A DNA stretch of 64,000 nt from positions 161,395-225,394 of the forward strand of contig NZ_JAOTIF010000007.1 of the NCBI RefSeq assembly GCF_025628885.1, read 5' to 3'. The notes below the pieces were generated by a model. It did not search any database. It was not told the DNA's origin and saw nothing but the letters and a program-made list of their open reading frames with translations. Positions within the stretch are counted from its first letter, which is position 1. Every line of letters starts with the position of its first letter. The position numbers and the translations under genes are program-made. Below are positions 34,724 through 42,668 of the stretch, in pieces. This DNA comes from Paraflavisolibacter caeni (GTDB lineage Bacteria > Bacteroidota > Bacteroidia > Chitinophagales > Chitinophagaceae).

Positions 34724-37700
34724 ATGTTTAGAAAATTTATTGAGAGACCGGTATTATCTACTGTGATATCGGTGCTGATCGTGATATTAGGTGTGCTGGG
34801 TTTAATATCCTTACCCATATCACAATACCCGGATATTGCACCGCCTACGGTACAGGTTTCTGCATCCTACCAGGGTGCCAATGCTGATGTGGTATTAAAC
34901 AGTGTGGTGATACCGTTAGAAGAGCAAATTAATGGTGTTGAAGGCATGACCTATATGACTTCAACATCAGGTAATGATGGAACGGCCAATATTACTGTGA
35001 ATTTTGCGTTGGGCACCAATCCTGATCTTGCTGCTGTAAACGTACAAAACCGTGTTGCCAGGGCCACCAGCCTATTACCCCAAGAGGTAACCCGTGCAGG
35101 TGTCACCACGGCTAAGCGTCAAAGCAGTAACCTGGTGATTTTTGCCTTGTATAGTGACGACCCTGCTTATGACCAAACCTTTCTTCAAAACTATGCAAGT
35201 ATCAACCTGATTCCTCAGATCAAACGTATCAATGGTGTTGGTGATGCTACTGTATTCGGACAGATGGAATATTCCATGCGTATCTGGCTGAAGCCAGATG
35301 TGATGGCTACCTATGGTCTTGTTCCAAGTGATATCAGTACTGCATTGGCGGAGCAAAATGTGGAGGCAGCTCCGGGGCAGTTTGGAGAGCAGGGAGGGCA
35401 ATCTTTCCAATATGTAATCAAGTACAGGGGGCGGTTAAAAAGTCCAAAAGAGTTTGAAGACATTGTTATACGTTCTGCAGCTAACGGGCAAATATTGCGC
35501 TTGAAAGATATTGCCCGCCTGGAAATGGGAGCGCTGAATTATTCCAGTACAACTAAGACCAATGGTAAGCCTTCCATTGGGGTGGCCATCAGCCAGACTG
35601 CTGGTTCTAATGCCAAGGAAGTTATTGAAGGAAGTTTGGGTGTATTGGAAGAAGCTTCGAAGAGTTTTCCAAAAGGTGTCCATTATGTAAACCTTGTAAA
35701 TGCCAATGATTTTTTAGATGCTTCCATCAGCAAAGTGATTCATACACTGCTTGAGGCTTTTATACTAGTGTTCATCGTGGTTTTCCTCTTTTTGCAGGAT
35801 TTCCGGTCCACTTTAATCCCGGCGATTTCAGTTCCTGTAGCGATAATAGGTACGTTTTTCTTTTTAAGTCTATTTGGCTTTACCATCAACCTGCTTACAT
35901 TGTTTGCATTGGTATTAGCCATCGGGATTGTAGTGGATGATGCCATTGTGGTAGTGGAAGCTGTGCATGCAAAGCTTGATCATGGTTACAAATCGGCAAG
36001 GAAAGCTACCATTGATGCCATGAGTGAGATTTCGGGTGCTATTATTTCCATTACATTGGTTATGGCGGCCGTGTTTATACCTGTTAGTTTCATCAAAGGC
36101 TCTGCAGGGGTATTTTATAAACAATTTGGACTTACACTTGCCATTTCCATCATCCTGTCTGCCGTTAATGCCCTTACGCTTAGCCCGGCCTTATGTGCTA
36201 TATTTTTAAAGCCACACCTTGAAAATGGACATCAGAAAAGGAGTTTTCTTCAAAGGTTTTATATCGGATTTAATACGGCCTTTGAGGCCACCACTCATAA
36301 GTACAGACGTTCTGTATCATTTCTAATAAAGAGGAAATGGGTAGCCATTGGGGGCATCGCTGTTTTTGCAGGTTTATTCTATGTGTTGATGGCAACAACA
36401 CCAAAAGCTTTTGTACCTAATGAAGATATGGGAGTCGTGATGAGTGACATCGCATTGCCACCAGGTGCATCGCAGGAACGGACTGATGAAATAACGAAAC
36501 AGATTGAAAAAATTGCACGGACGATACCTGAGGTAGAGAATATTCTCCGTATTACCGGGCGAGGAATGATCAGCGGTACCGGAAGTAACTATGGCATGGT
36601 GATCATGCGTTTGAAGCCTTGGGCCGAAAGAAAAGGGAAAGGCCAGGATGTACAATCCATTATCGGGCAAATGTTTGGAAAGACCGCTGGGATCCGTGAT
36701 GCACGGGTAATCTTTTTTGCGCCGCCCACTATTCAGGGGTTTGGTACAACGGGTGGTTTTGAGTTTCAATTGCAAGACAAAAGTGGTGGCGATATCGCTA
36801 AATTTTCCAAGATCAGCTCTGATTTCCTGGCAACATTAAACCAGCGTCCTGAAATACAATATGCATCTACATCTTTTAACCCGAATTTTCCTCAATACCA
36901 GATCAATGTAAACGTAGCAAAAGTTAAAGACGCAGGGTTGACAGTAAGTGATGTGTTGAGTACGATGCAGGGGTACTATGGAGGGGTATATGCCTCGAAC
37001 TTTAACCAGTTTGGTAAGCAATACAGGGTTATGTACCAGGCAGAGCCTTTATTCAGGGCCAATCCGGAAAGTTTGAACAATATATTTGTAAGAAATGCGA
37101 ATGGTACTATGGCGCCCATTACCGAGTTTATTACGTTGGAGCGGGTGTATGGTCCACAGTCAATATCCAGGTTCAACTTATTTACGTCTATTAACGTCAA
37201 TGGTTCGCCTAAGCCTGGTTATAGTTCCGGTGATGCCATCAAGGCTGTTCAGGAAACTGCGGCGCAGGTATTACCGGCTGGATATGGTTATGAGTTTTCC
37301 GGCATGACCAGGGAGGAATTATCTGCCGGCGGTCAAACTGTATTTATTTTCACACTGGTACTGATATTCGTATACTTCCTGCTCTGTGCCCAGTATGAAA
37401 GTTATATCCTTCCACTTGCTGTATTATTATCCCTGCCTATTGGTTTGTCGGGTGCCTTTTTATTCGCGAAGATCTTCGGCATTACCAACAACATTTATGT
37501 GCAGATCACACTGATCATGCTGGTTGGTCTACTGGCTAAAAATGCCATTTTGATCGTAGAGTTTGCCGCGGAAAGAAGGAGGCAGGGGATGAGTATTGTG
37601 CAAGCAGCCCTTGATGGGGCACAGGCCCGTTTACGCCCTATTTTGATGACATCATTCGCATTCATTTTTGGTCTTGTGCCGCTGATGCTGGCATCTGGTG

Positions 37701-37903
37701 CGGGAGCTACCGGAAACCGATCGATCGGAACAGGTGCAGTAGGCGGCATGTTGATAGGAACCTTGTTTGGGGTGTTTGTTATTCCTGTATTGTTTGTCAT
37801 TTTCCAATCATTGCAGGAACGAATAAGAGGAAAGCATAAAAATGAATTGTTGCTTGATGATGCTGTTGTTGAAAAAGAATGGGTATTAGATAAAGTACAA
37901 TAA
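34724..37903 (+). CDS. RND efflux pump, HAE1 (AcrB) type inner-membrane transporter
   Basis: The 1059-residue protein has the AcrB plan: TM1 (about 10-30), a periplasmic porter domain, TM2-6, a second TM (after KRKWVAIGGIAVFAG) with a second periplasmic domain, and TM8-12 ending GGMLIGTLFGVFVIPVLFVIFQ. The proton-relay aspartates are present as Asp405-Asp406 in GIVVDDAIVVVEA. It exports hydrophobic or amphiphilic compounds by proton antiport. The gene lies between the adaptor and the outer-membrane channel genes. Confidence 0.94.
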   Translation: MFRKFIERPVLSTVISVLIVILGVLGLISLPISQYPDIAPPTVQVSASYQGANADVVLNSVVIPLEEQINGVEGMTYMTSTSGNDGTANITVNFALGTNPDLAAVNVQNRVARATSLLPQEVTRAGVTTAKRQSSNLVIFALYSDDPAYDQTFLQNYASINLIPQIKRINGVGDATVFGQMEYSMRIWLKPDVMATYGLVPSDISTALAEQNVEAAPGQFGEQGGQSFQYVIKYRGRLKSPKEFEDIVIRSAANGQILRLKDIARLEMGALNYSSTTKTNGKPSIGVAISQTAGSNAKEVIEGSLGVLEEASKSFPKGVHYVNLVNANDFLDASISKVIHTLLEAFILVFIVVFLFLQDFRSTLIPAISVPVAIIGTFFFLSLFGFTINLLTLFALVLAIGIVVDDAIVVVEAVHAKLDHGYKSARKATIDAMSEISGAIISITLVMAAVFIPVSFIKGSAGVFYKQFGLTLAISIILSAVNALTLSPALCAIFLKPHLENGHQKRSFLQRFYIGFNTAFEATTHKYRRSVSFLIKRKWVAIGGIAVFAGLFYVLMATTPKAFVPNEDMGVVMSDIALPPGASQERTDEITKQIEKIARTIPEVENILRITGRGMISGTGSNYGMVIMRLKPWAERKGKGQDVQSIIGQMFGKTAGIRDARVIFFAPPTIQGFGTTGGFEFQLQDKSGGDIAKFSKISSDFLATLNQRPEIQYASTSFNPNFPQYQINVNVAKVKDAGLTVSDVLSTMQGYYGGVYASNFNQFGKQYRVMYQAEPLFRANPESLNNIFVRNANGTMAPITEFITLERVYGPQSISRFNLFTSINVNGSPKPGYSSGDAIKAVQETAAQVLPAGYGYEFSGMTREELSAGGQTVFIFTLVLIFVYFLLCAQYESYILPLAVLLSLPIGLSGAFLFAKIFGITNNIYVQITLIMLVGLLAKNAILIVEFAAERRRQGMSIVQAALDGAQARLRPILMTSFAFIFGLVPLMLASGAGATGNRSIGTGAVGGMLIGTLFGVFVIPVLFVIFQSLQERIRGKHKNELLLDDAVVEKEWVLDKVQ

Positions 37904-37929
37904 GCAATATGTAAAAATGATAAGCAGTT

Positions 37930-37946
37930 AATGATGATTCATCATT
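37930..37946. repeat. Palindrome between pump and channel genes
   Basis: AATGATGA-T-TCATCATT is a perfect inverted repeat with a one-base centre, in the 82-base gap. A related TCATCATTGATGA occurs at about 33345 before the adaptor gene. Function unknown; mRNA processing or a regulator site are options. Confidence 0.35.
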
Positions 37947-37985
37947 GAAGTAAAAAGAAGATGATTGAAGTATAATTGAGAGATT

Positions 37986-39377
37986 ATGAACACAACGTTG
38001 TTAAAAAATATATTAGTTGTCTCATTGGTGGTTTTGGTGCTGGCATCTTGTAAAGTATCACAACCCTACCAATCACCGGAGATTCGTACACAGGGTTTAT
38101 TTCGTGATGCCAGTTCCAATGATACCAATAGCATGGCAAGTCTGCCCTGGAATGAAGTATTCAGCGATACTGTTTTACAGAGATTGATTACAGAGGGAAT
38201 CGCGCAAAACCTGGATTTGCAGGTTGCATATACCCGGATCAGGCAGTCGCAAGCCTATTATGAACAAAGCAGAGCTGCATTACTTCCTGCATTGTATGCA
38301 AATGCGGGCGTAACAGATTCAAAATTATCAAATGCCCAGGGATTTGGAATACGCTCCAATGCTACTCAATTTCAAATTGGAGTATCATCAAGTTGGGAAA
38401 TTGATGTATGGGGTAAATTGAGCAGCAGCAAAAGGGCTAGTTTAGCCAATTTGATGCAAACAGAAGCTGCAACAAGGGCAATTCAAACCAGTATCGTAAG
38501 CGGAATTGCCAACTATTATAATACGCTTCTTGCCCTGGATAAGCAATTGGCAATAACAGAACAGACGGTAAGAAACTGGGATACGACAGTGCATACGATG
38601 AGGGCATTAAAACAAGCCGCAATAGTAACTGAAGCTGCCGTGGTGCAAAGTGAAGCGCAACGTTATGCCGCCGAAGTTACTATTCCGGATCTTCAACAGC
38701 GCATCAAAGAAACAGAGAACGCTTTGAGCATACTATTAGGCAATCCTCCCGCTGCCATCAACCGCAGCAGGCTGGATGATCAGTCAACAGTAGATCTACT
38801 TCAAACAGGCGTGCCTGCTCAATTGCTGGCCAACAGGCCGGATGTTCAACAGGCCGAGTTGGCTTACAGGAATGCCTTTGAACTTACAAATGTTGCCCGT
38901 TCTGCCTTTTATCCGGCACTAACCATTAATGGTTCCGCAAGTTTGACCAGTTTGTCGTTGGGTAGTTTTCTCAATCCATCTTCACTGGCTTCAGCAATCG
39001 GTGCCGGATTGACACAGCCCATATTCAACAAGCGATTGAACAGGACTAATTTGATTATCGCACAACAGCAGCAACAAGCCACATTGTTTGATTTCAGAAA
39101 CACGTTGCTGGTAGCAGGTCGTGAAGTTTCAGATGCGCTTTCCCTTCATGCGACAGCATTACAAAAAATGAATGTGCGTTCGCTGCAGTTAATCGCCTTG
39201 CAACGTTCGGTTGAATATACCCAGGAACTTCTGCGCAATGGTTTTGCCAATTATAACGAGGTAATCACTGCACGTCAAAGTTTACTGGCCGCTGAATTAG
39301 GACGGGTCAATGATAAACTGCTGCAATTACAAGCTACGGTTGATCTGTATCGTTCTTTAGGCGGAGGCTGGAAATAG
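37986..39377 (+). CDS. RND efflux outer-membrane channel lipoprotein (NodT/OprM type)
   Basis: A 463-residue lipoprotein (LASC, Cys22) with two repeated outer-membrane-efflux-protein units. Visible landmarks are LPWNEVFSDTVLQRLITEGIAQNLDLQVAYTRIRQSQAYYEQSRAALLPAL, SSWEIDVWGKLSSSKRAS, LLANRPDVQQAELAYRNA and FYPALTINGSASL. It forms the trimeric exit duct for the pump. The operon ends at the hairpin 39401-39436. Confidence 0.92.
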   Translation: MNTTLLKNILVVSLVVLVLASCKVSQPYQSPEIRTQGLFRDASSNDTNSMASLPWNEVFSDTVLQRLITEGIAQNLDLQVAYTRIRQSQAYYEQSRAALLPALYANAGVTDSKLSNAQGFGIRSNATQFQIGVSSSWEIDVWGKLSSSKRASLANLMQTEAATRAIQTSIVSGIANYYNTLLALDKQLAITEQTVRNWDTTVHTMRALKQAAIVTEAAVVQSEAQRYAAEVTIPDLQQRIKETENALSILLGNPPAAINRSRLDDQSTVDLLQTGVPAQLLANRPDVQQAELAYRNAFELTNVARSAFYPALTINGSASLTSLSLGSFLNPSSLASAIGAGLTQPIFNKRLNRTNLIIAQQQQQATLFDFRNTLLVAGREVSDALSLHATALQKMNVRSLQLIALQRSVEYTQELLRNGFANYNEVITARQSLLAAELGRVNDKLLQLQATVDLYRSLGGGWK

Positions 39378-39400
39378 ATAACTCATTCAAGAAATTTATG

Positions 39401-39436
39401 AAAGGTCATAGGCGGCAAATGCCTATGACCTTTTTT
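39401..39436 (+). terminator. Intrinsic terminator after the efflux operon
   Basis: A perfect 13-base stem (39401-39413 with 39421-39433; core GGTCATAGGC) with a 7-base loop and T-run to 39436. Confidence 0.92.
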
Positions 39437-39534
39437 CTTATAAAGAACTGAGATTTATCAGGTTAAAGACAGTCAATGATTATAAATTCTGGTAAGCTGA
39501 AATGATATCTTTAGAACACTATAAAATTTGGCTT

Positions 39535-40365
39535 ATGAAAACTATTGTGGTTGCAACAGACTTTTCTTCCAATGCTGATCATGCACTTCAATATGCAGGC
39601 GCTTTGGCTTCCTTTATGAATGCCAGGATTATTTTATTCAATGCCTTTCAACTTCCTGTGCATGCATCCAATACATTGCTTCCGGCAGAGAGTTTCGTTG
39701 AATTACTAAAGGATAATCAAGAACGATTAGAAAATATTGCATTGCAAGTATCTGACAAATTTGGGGTTACTGTGGATGTTCAAACAAAAATGTCTGATGT
39801 CAGCAATGCATTGGAAGAAATTGTAATGGGTGCACAAGCCGATTTGGTTGTGATGGGTATGCATACCAGTGACTGGAGTGACCGGTTATTTGGTAATACC
39901 ACTACTTCGGTTATCAGGGACGCTAAGTATCCTGTTTTAGTAGTACCTAATAATGCATCATTTACAGGAATTGAAAGGATTTTATATGCTTTTGACTCCA
40001 ATTGCCTGCAAAAGGGAACCCAGCTTCAAGTAGTGAAAGATATAGCGCGAAGTTTTAAGGCAGAAGTGCAGGTTTTTCATGTGGAAACTGCTCATAGAGC
40101 AAAAGAATATACTTTGAAAGAACCTGTAGATGCTAATACCAAAGCTGCTTTGAATGACGTTGCTCATACCTATAGGGAAATTGAAGAAACAGGTGTAGTT
40201 GAGGGTATTGAAAAAGGAATTAAGGAATTAGGGGCAAACCTGTTAGTGATGGTCCCTCATAAGCTCAGTTTTTGGAAAAACGTTGTTCGTTTAAGTACTA
40301 CAAGAACTGTCGTATTAAAGTCGCAAATACCACTATTGGTTGTGCCAAATACTTGTAGAGGATAG
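39535..40365 (+). CDS. Universal stress protein, tandem UspA domains
   Basis: The ATG at 39535 (MKTIVVATDFSSNADHALQYA) gives 276 residues; an upstream ATG at 39502 would add an atypical 11-residue head. Domain 1 (1-143) ends in the ATP-binding type motif GMHTSDWSDRLFGNTTTSVI followed by YPVLVVP. Domain 2 (about 148-276) has a degenerate motif (MVPHKLSFWKNVVRLSTTRTV) and ends IPLLVVP, so only the first half is likely to bind nucleotide. No operon partner; function is general stress response. Confidence 0.88.
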   Translation: MKTIVVATDFSSNADHALQYAGALASFMNARIILFNAFQLPVHASNTLLPAESFVELLKDNQERLENIALQVSDKFGVTVDVQTKMSDVSNALEEIVMGAQADLVVMGMHTSDWSDRLFGNTTTSVIRDAKYPVLVVPNNASFTGIERILYAFDSNCLQKGTQLQVVKDIARSFKAEVQVFHVETAHRAKEYTLKEPVDANTKAALNDVAHTYREIEETGVVEGIEKGIKELGANLLVMVPHKLSFWKNVVRLSTTRTVVLKSQIPLLVVPNTCRG

Positions 40366-40685
40366 TAAAAGGTATGAAGTAATTATTTTTAGAACGCTGA
40401 AAAATAAAATAAATCTCCGGGTTGTGGAAATTAGAAAGATAGTTTGATGGGCTTGCTATTTGTTCATAATACTATAACTTTGTTAGTGCCTCTATGATCT
40501 GCAAAGGCATGTAAACCCTCTTCAGCCTCACATGATATGCCTATTGTAGAAAAAGTTTCAAGTTAAGTTCAGTTGTTAGTCAGATGTATCATTTTTAAAG
40601 ATTTTCGGTATACTGTCATTCTGCATCTTTTTATTTTAAGGTTATTGGTAAGCATTTATTCAAGTCAACTCTTAAAAAGACAACT
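40366..40685. other. Intergenic region of 320 bases with one promoter candidate
   Basis: No gene seen. It contains the promoter candidate at 40453-40482 and an AT-rich leader of about 200 bases before the small gene at 40686. No terminator was recognised after the stress-protein gene. Confidence 0.5.
40453..40482 (+). promoter_or_regulatory. Promoter candidate for the small gene at 40686
   Basis: TAACTTTG (40475-40482) is a perfect TAnnTTTG -7 box and TTG at 40453-40455 precedes it with a 19-base spacer. Confidence 0.45.
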
Positions 40686-40934
40686 ATGAAACTTTCTGAT
40701 TTTATCTTACTAAGCGAGGAAAAAAAGAAATTGGTAGTTCTTCATGAAGGGATACTGATTGGCAAAAGAAATAAATTTGATTACATGGTTTTTCTGTTTC
40801 AGTTGGACAACTACTACGTAGAAACCTATTGTAATCTCAAAAACAAGGCTATAGAGGAATACTGTGTTTTTGATAATACAAAATTATTGAAGCCTTACCT
40901 GGAGGCTATATCCATTGACGATTTATTGCACTGA
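40686..40934 (+). CDS. Small protein of unknown function, 82 residues
   Basis: The protein (MKLSDFILLSEEKKKLVVLHEGILIGKR...) has no signal peptide, membrane segment or metal motif. Acidic and aromatic residues dominate, and the end (LKPYLEAISIDDLLH) is amphipathic. A start at ATG with normal codon use and a promoter candidate upstream suggest a real gene. Similar short cytoplasmic proteins occur in Chitinophagaceae, from memory, without known role. It stands alone between the stress-protein gene and the GntR regulator. Confidence 0.6.
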   Translation: MKLSDFILLSEEKKKLVVLHEGILIGKRNKFDYMVFLFQLDNYYVETYCNLKNKAIEEYCVFDNTKLLKPYLEAISIDDLLH

Positions 40935-40988
40935 TTCATTCCATTAGTTGGTTTTATCCGGGGAGAAACGTTTATTGGGCAACAAAAC

Positions 40989-41040
40989 TATGGAGCAGCG
41001 ACCCTGCTACGATGGTAATCTGCCAGGTATGAGCTCCATA
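40989..41040. repeat. Nested inverted repeat in the gap before the GntR gene
   Basis: TATGGAGC (40989-40996) pairs with GCTCCATA (41033-41040); inside, AGCAG pairs with CTGCT. The 52-base unit could fold as an RNA stem with an inner hairpin or be a regulator site. Confidence 0.35.
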
Positions 41041-41154
41041 TCCAACTTCCGCCAGATTCTGACATAATAGAGGTATAAATCATTTTTTAAATGGGGTAGT
41101 ATTAAGCAGCATTTGTAATATTGCTTCAATTTTTAAACTGGTGATACCAAAACT

Positions 41155-42162
41155 ATGCAGCGTATTAAAATCAATAATAATAAGCTCCCTAAAGTAAAAC
41201 AGATTGTTCTAGCTATTGTAGCGCAAATAGAAAAGGGAAAGCTCCTTAAAGATGAACGTTTGCCCTCCATCAACGAATTCAGTGAACAGTATTCAGTTGC
41301 CAGGGATACAGTGGAAAAAGCCTATAAAGATTTAAAAGAACAAGGGTACATTATTTCTGTTGCCGCAAAGGGATATTTCGTACAGGGAAAAAAAGATCAA
41401 AGGATAAAAGTGCTACTCGTCTTCAATAAACTGAGTTCTTATAAAAAAATGGTTTATGACAGTATGTTGCAAACTTTGGGGGAAAAAGCGAAAGTAGATT
41501 TACAGATCCATCATTATGATCCCCATCTCCTTAAGGAAATACTGGAGACCAGCCAAGGGGCTTACCATTACTATGTCATTATGCCCCATTTTTTTCATGG
41601 CGCTGAAAAAGAGGTGTGTCTGTCAGTTTTAAAAATGATCCCTGAAAACGAATTGATTCTGCTGGATAAGCATGTACCTGAATTAGAAGGAAATCACATA
41701 TCGATATACCAGGATTTCAAATGGGATATTTACTACGCCTTAAAAGAAGCTGCAGACCTGATGAAAAAATATGACCGGCTGGTGTTGGTTTTCCCAAAAT
41801 ATAGCCATCACCCCACAGAAATTACTGAAGGTGTTTTGCAATTCTGCCTGGAGCACCAAAAAGGATTTTCTGTGGTTTCATCTGTAGGAGAGGAGGCTTT
41901 GCTGCCACAAACCGCTTATATTGTAATAACCGAATCGGATTTAGCGCTTTTGATCAAAAAAGTTCGCAATTCTACCTACCAGCTTGGCCAGGAGATCGGC
42001 ATTATTTCTTTTAATGAGACTGTTTTCAAGGAGCTTCTGGACATTACTGTTATTTCTACAGATTTTGAAGAAATGGGCCGTTCAGCTGCCTGCCAGATCC
42101 TTAATGGACAGGTCAAAAAAGCAAAGAACCCTTTTCATCTGATTCTTAGAAAATCACTTTAG
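41155..42162 (+). CDS. GntR-type regulator with LacI/periplasmic-binding-protein-like sensor domain
   Basis: The 335-residue protein has an N-terminal winged helix of the GntR family (about 8-75, KVKQIVLAIVAQIEKGKLLKDERLPSINEFSEQYSVARDTVEKAYKDLKEQGYI) and a C-terminal domain (about 85-335) shaped like LacI sugar-sensing domains (IKVLLVFNKLSSYKKMVYDSML, IGIISFNETVFKELLDITVISTDFEEMG). This architecture is common for sugar-responsive regulators near Bacteroidota PULs. It lies 507 bases upstream of a beta-glucan locus and is its likely controller. A short palindrome TGGTgatACCA (41139-41149) just before the start could be its own operator. Confidence 0.85.
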   Translation: MQRIKINNNKLPKVKQIVLAIVAQIEKGKLLKDERLPSINEFSEQYSVARDTVEKAYKDLKEQGYIISVAAKGYFVQGKKDQRIKVLLVFNKLSSYKKMVYDSMLQTLGEKAKVDLQIHHYDPHLLKEILETSQGAYHYYVIMPHFFHGAEKEVCLSVLKMIPENELILLDKHVPELEGNHISIYQDFKWDIYYALKEAADLMKKYDRLVLVFPKYSHHPTEITEGVLQFCLEHQKGFSVVSSVGEEALLPQTAYIVITESDLALLIKKVRNSTYQLGQEIGIISFNETVFKELLDITVISTDFEEMGRSAACQILNGQVKKAKNPFHLILRKSL

Positions 42163-42416
42163 ACTTAAAATCTTCTGAAATTCTCACAGGCAAGCCTAGC
42201 TAATTATTATCATATTTCTTCCCATCCCATCATTCAAATCATCCTGGGTTTTACCTGAGCGATCCGTAAGTGATTGTTCCCTTATCATGCATTAAAGCAG
42301 GTATAAGAAGTCAAAAAAGTTTGCAGTTGCGTATGTTGAAGTAGGTGGTATTTTTATAAATGCTTGATATTCAATATTATTATTTTTTATTGTAGAGGTT
42401 TTGACGTAGTGCTTTT

Positions 42417-42449
42417 TTTGGGAGCAGAGGCATATTGAGGACAATTTTG
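42417..42449 (+). promoter_or_regulatory. Promoter candidate for the beta-glucan SusC operon
   Basis: TTTG (42417-42420) and CAATTTTG (42442-42449) are separated by 21 bases, as for a Bacteroidota -33/-7 pair; the -7 box deviates at its first base. The leader to the SusC start would be about 210 bases. Confidence 0.4.
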
Positions 42450-42580
42450 CCTTGAAAATTTGCTGCTATATGAATCAAAATCATGAACTACAGAATCTTA
42501 TGAAAGAGAAACTTGCCTATGTCCGCCATTTTTATTGGCAGTACAATCGTCCTCCATCCAGTCGTTATTCCCCTTTTCCA

Positions 42581-42612
42581 CAGCCAGGTATTTAGACAGC
42601 CAGGTATTTAGA
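42581..42612. repeat. Perfect 16-base tandem duplication in the leader of the SusC gene
   Basis: CAGCCAGGTATTTAGA occurs at 42581-42596 and again at 42597-42612, 57 bases before the SusC start. It overlaps the stop of the 41-codon leader frame. Confidence 0.7.
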
Positions 42613-42668
42613 AAGATACTTTGGAGTAAAATGTAATCTAAAATTTCTTACAAACATTAACAGCTTAT

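Larger units (their letters stand above)
42163..42668. other. Regulatory gap before the beta-glucan PUL
   Basis: No conserved gene seen. It holds a promoter candidate (42417-42449), a 41-codon open frame (42470-42595, MNQNHELQNLMKEKLAYVRHF...) that would lie right behind the transcription start, and a perfect 16-base tandem duplication (42581-42612). Confidence 0.5.

Noticed and set aside
40989..41040. Possible tRNA-like fold
   Set aside because: The unit is only 52 bases, has no T-arm consensus and no recognisable anticodon arm.
42470..42595. 41-codon frame as a confirmed gene
   Set aside because: It has no recognised family and no clear ribosome binding site; kept only as a leader-peptide possibility in the findings.
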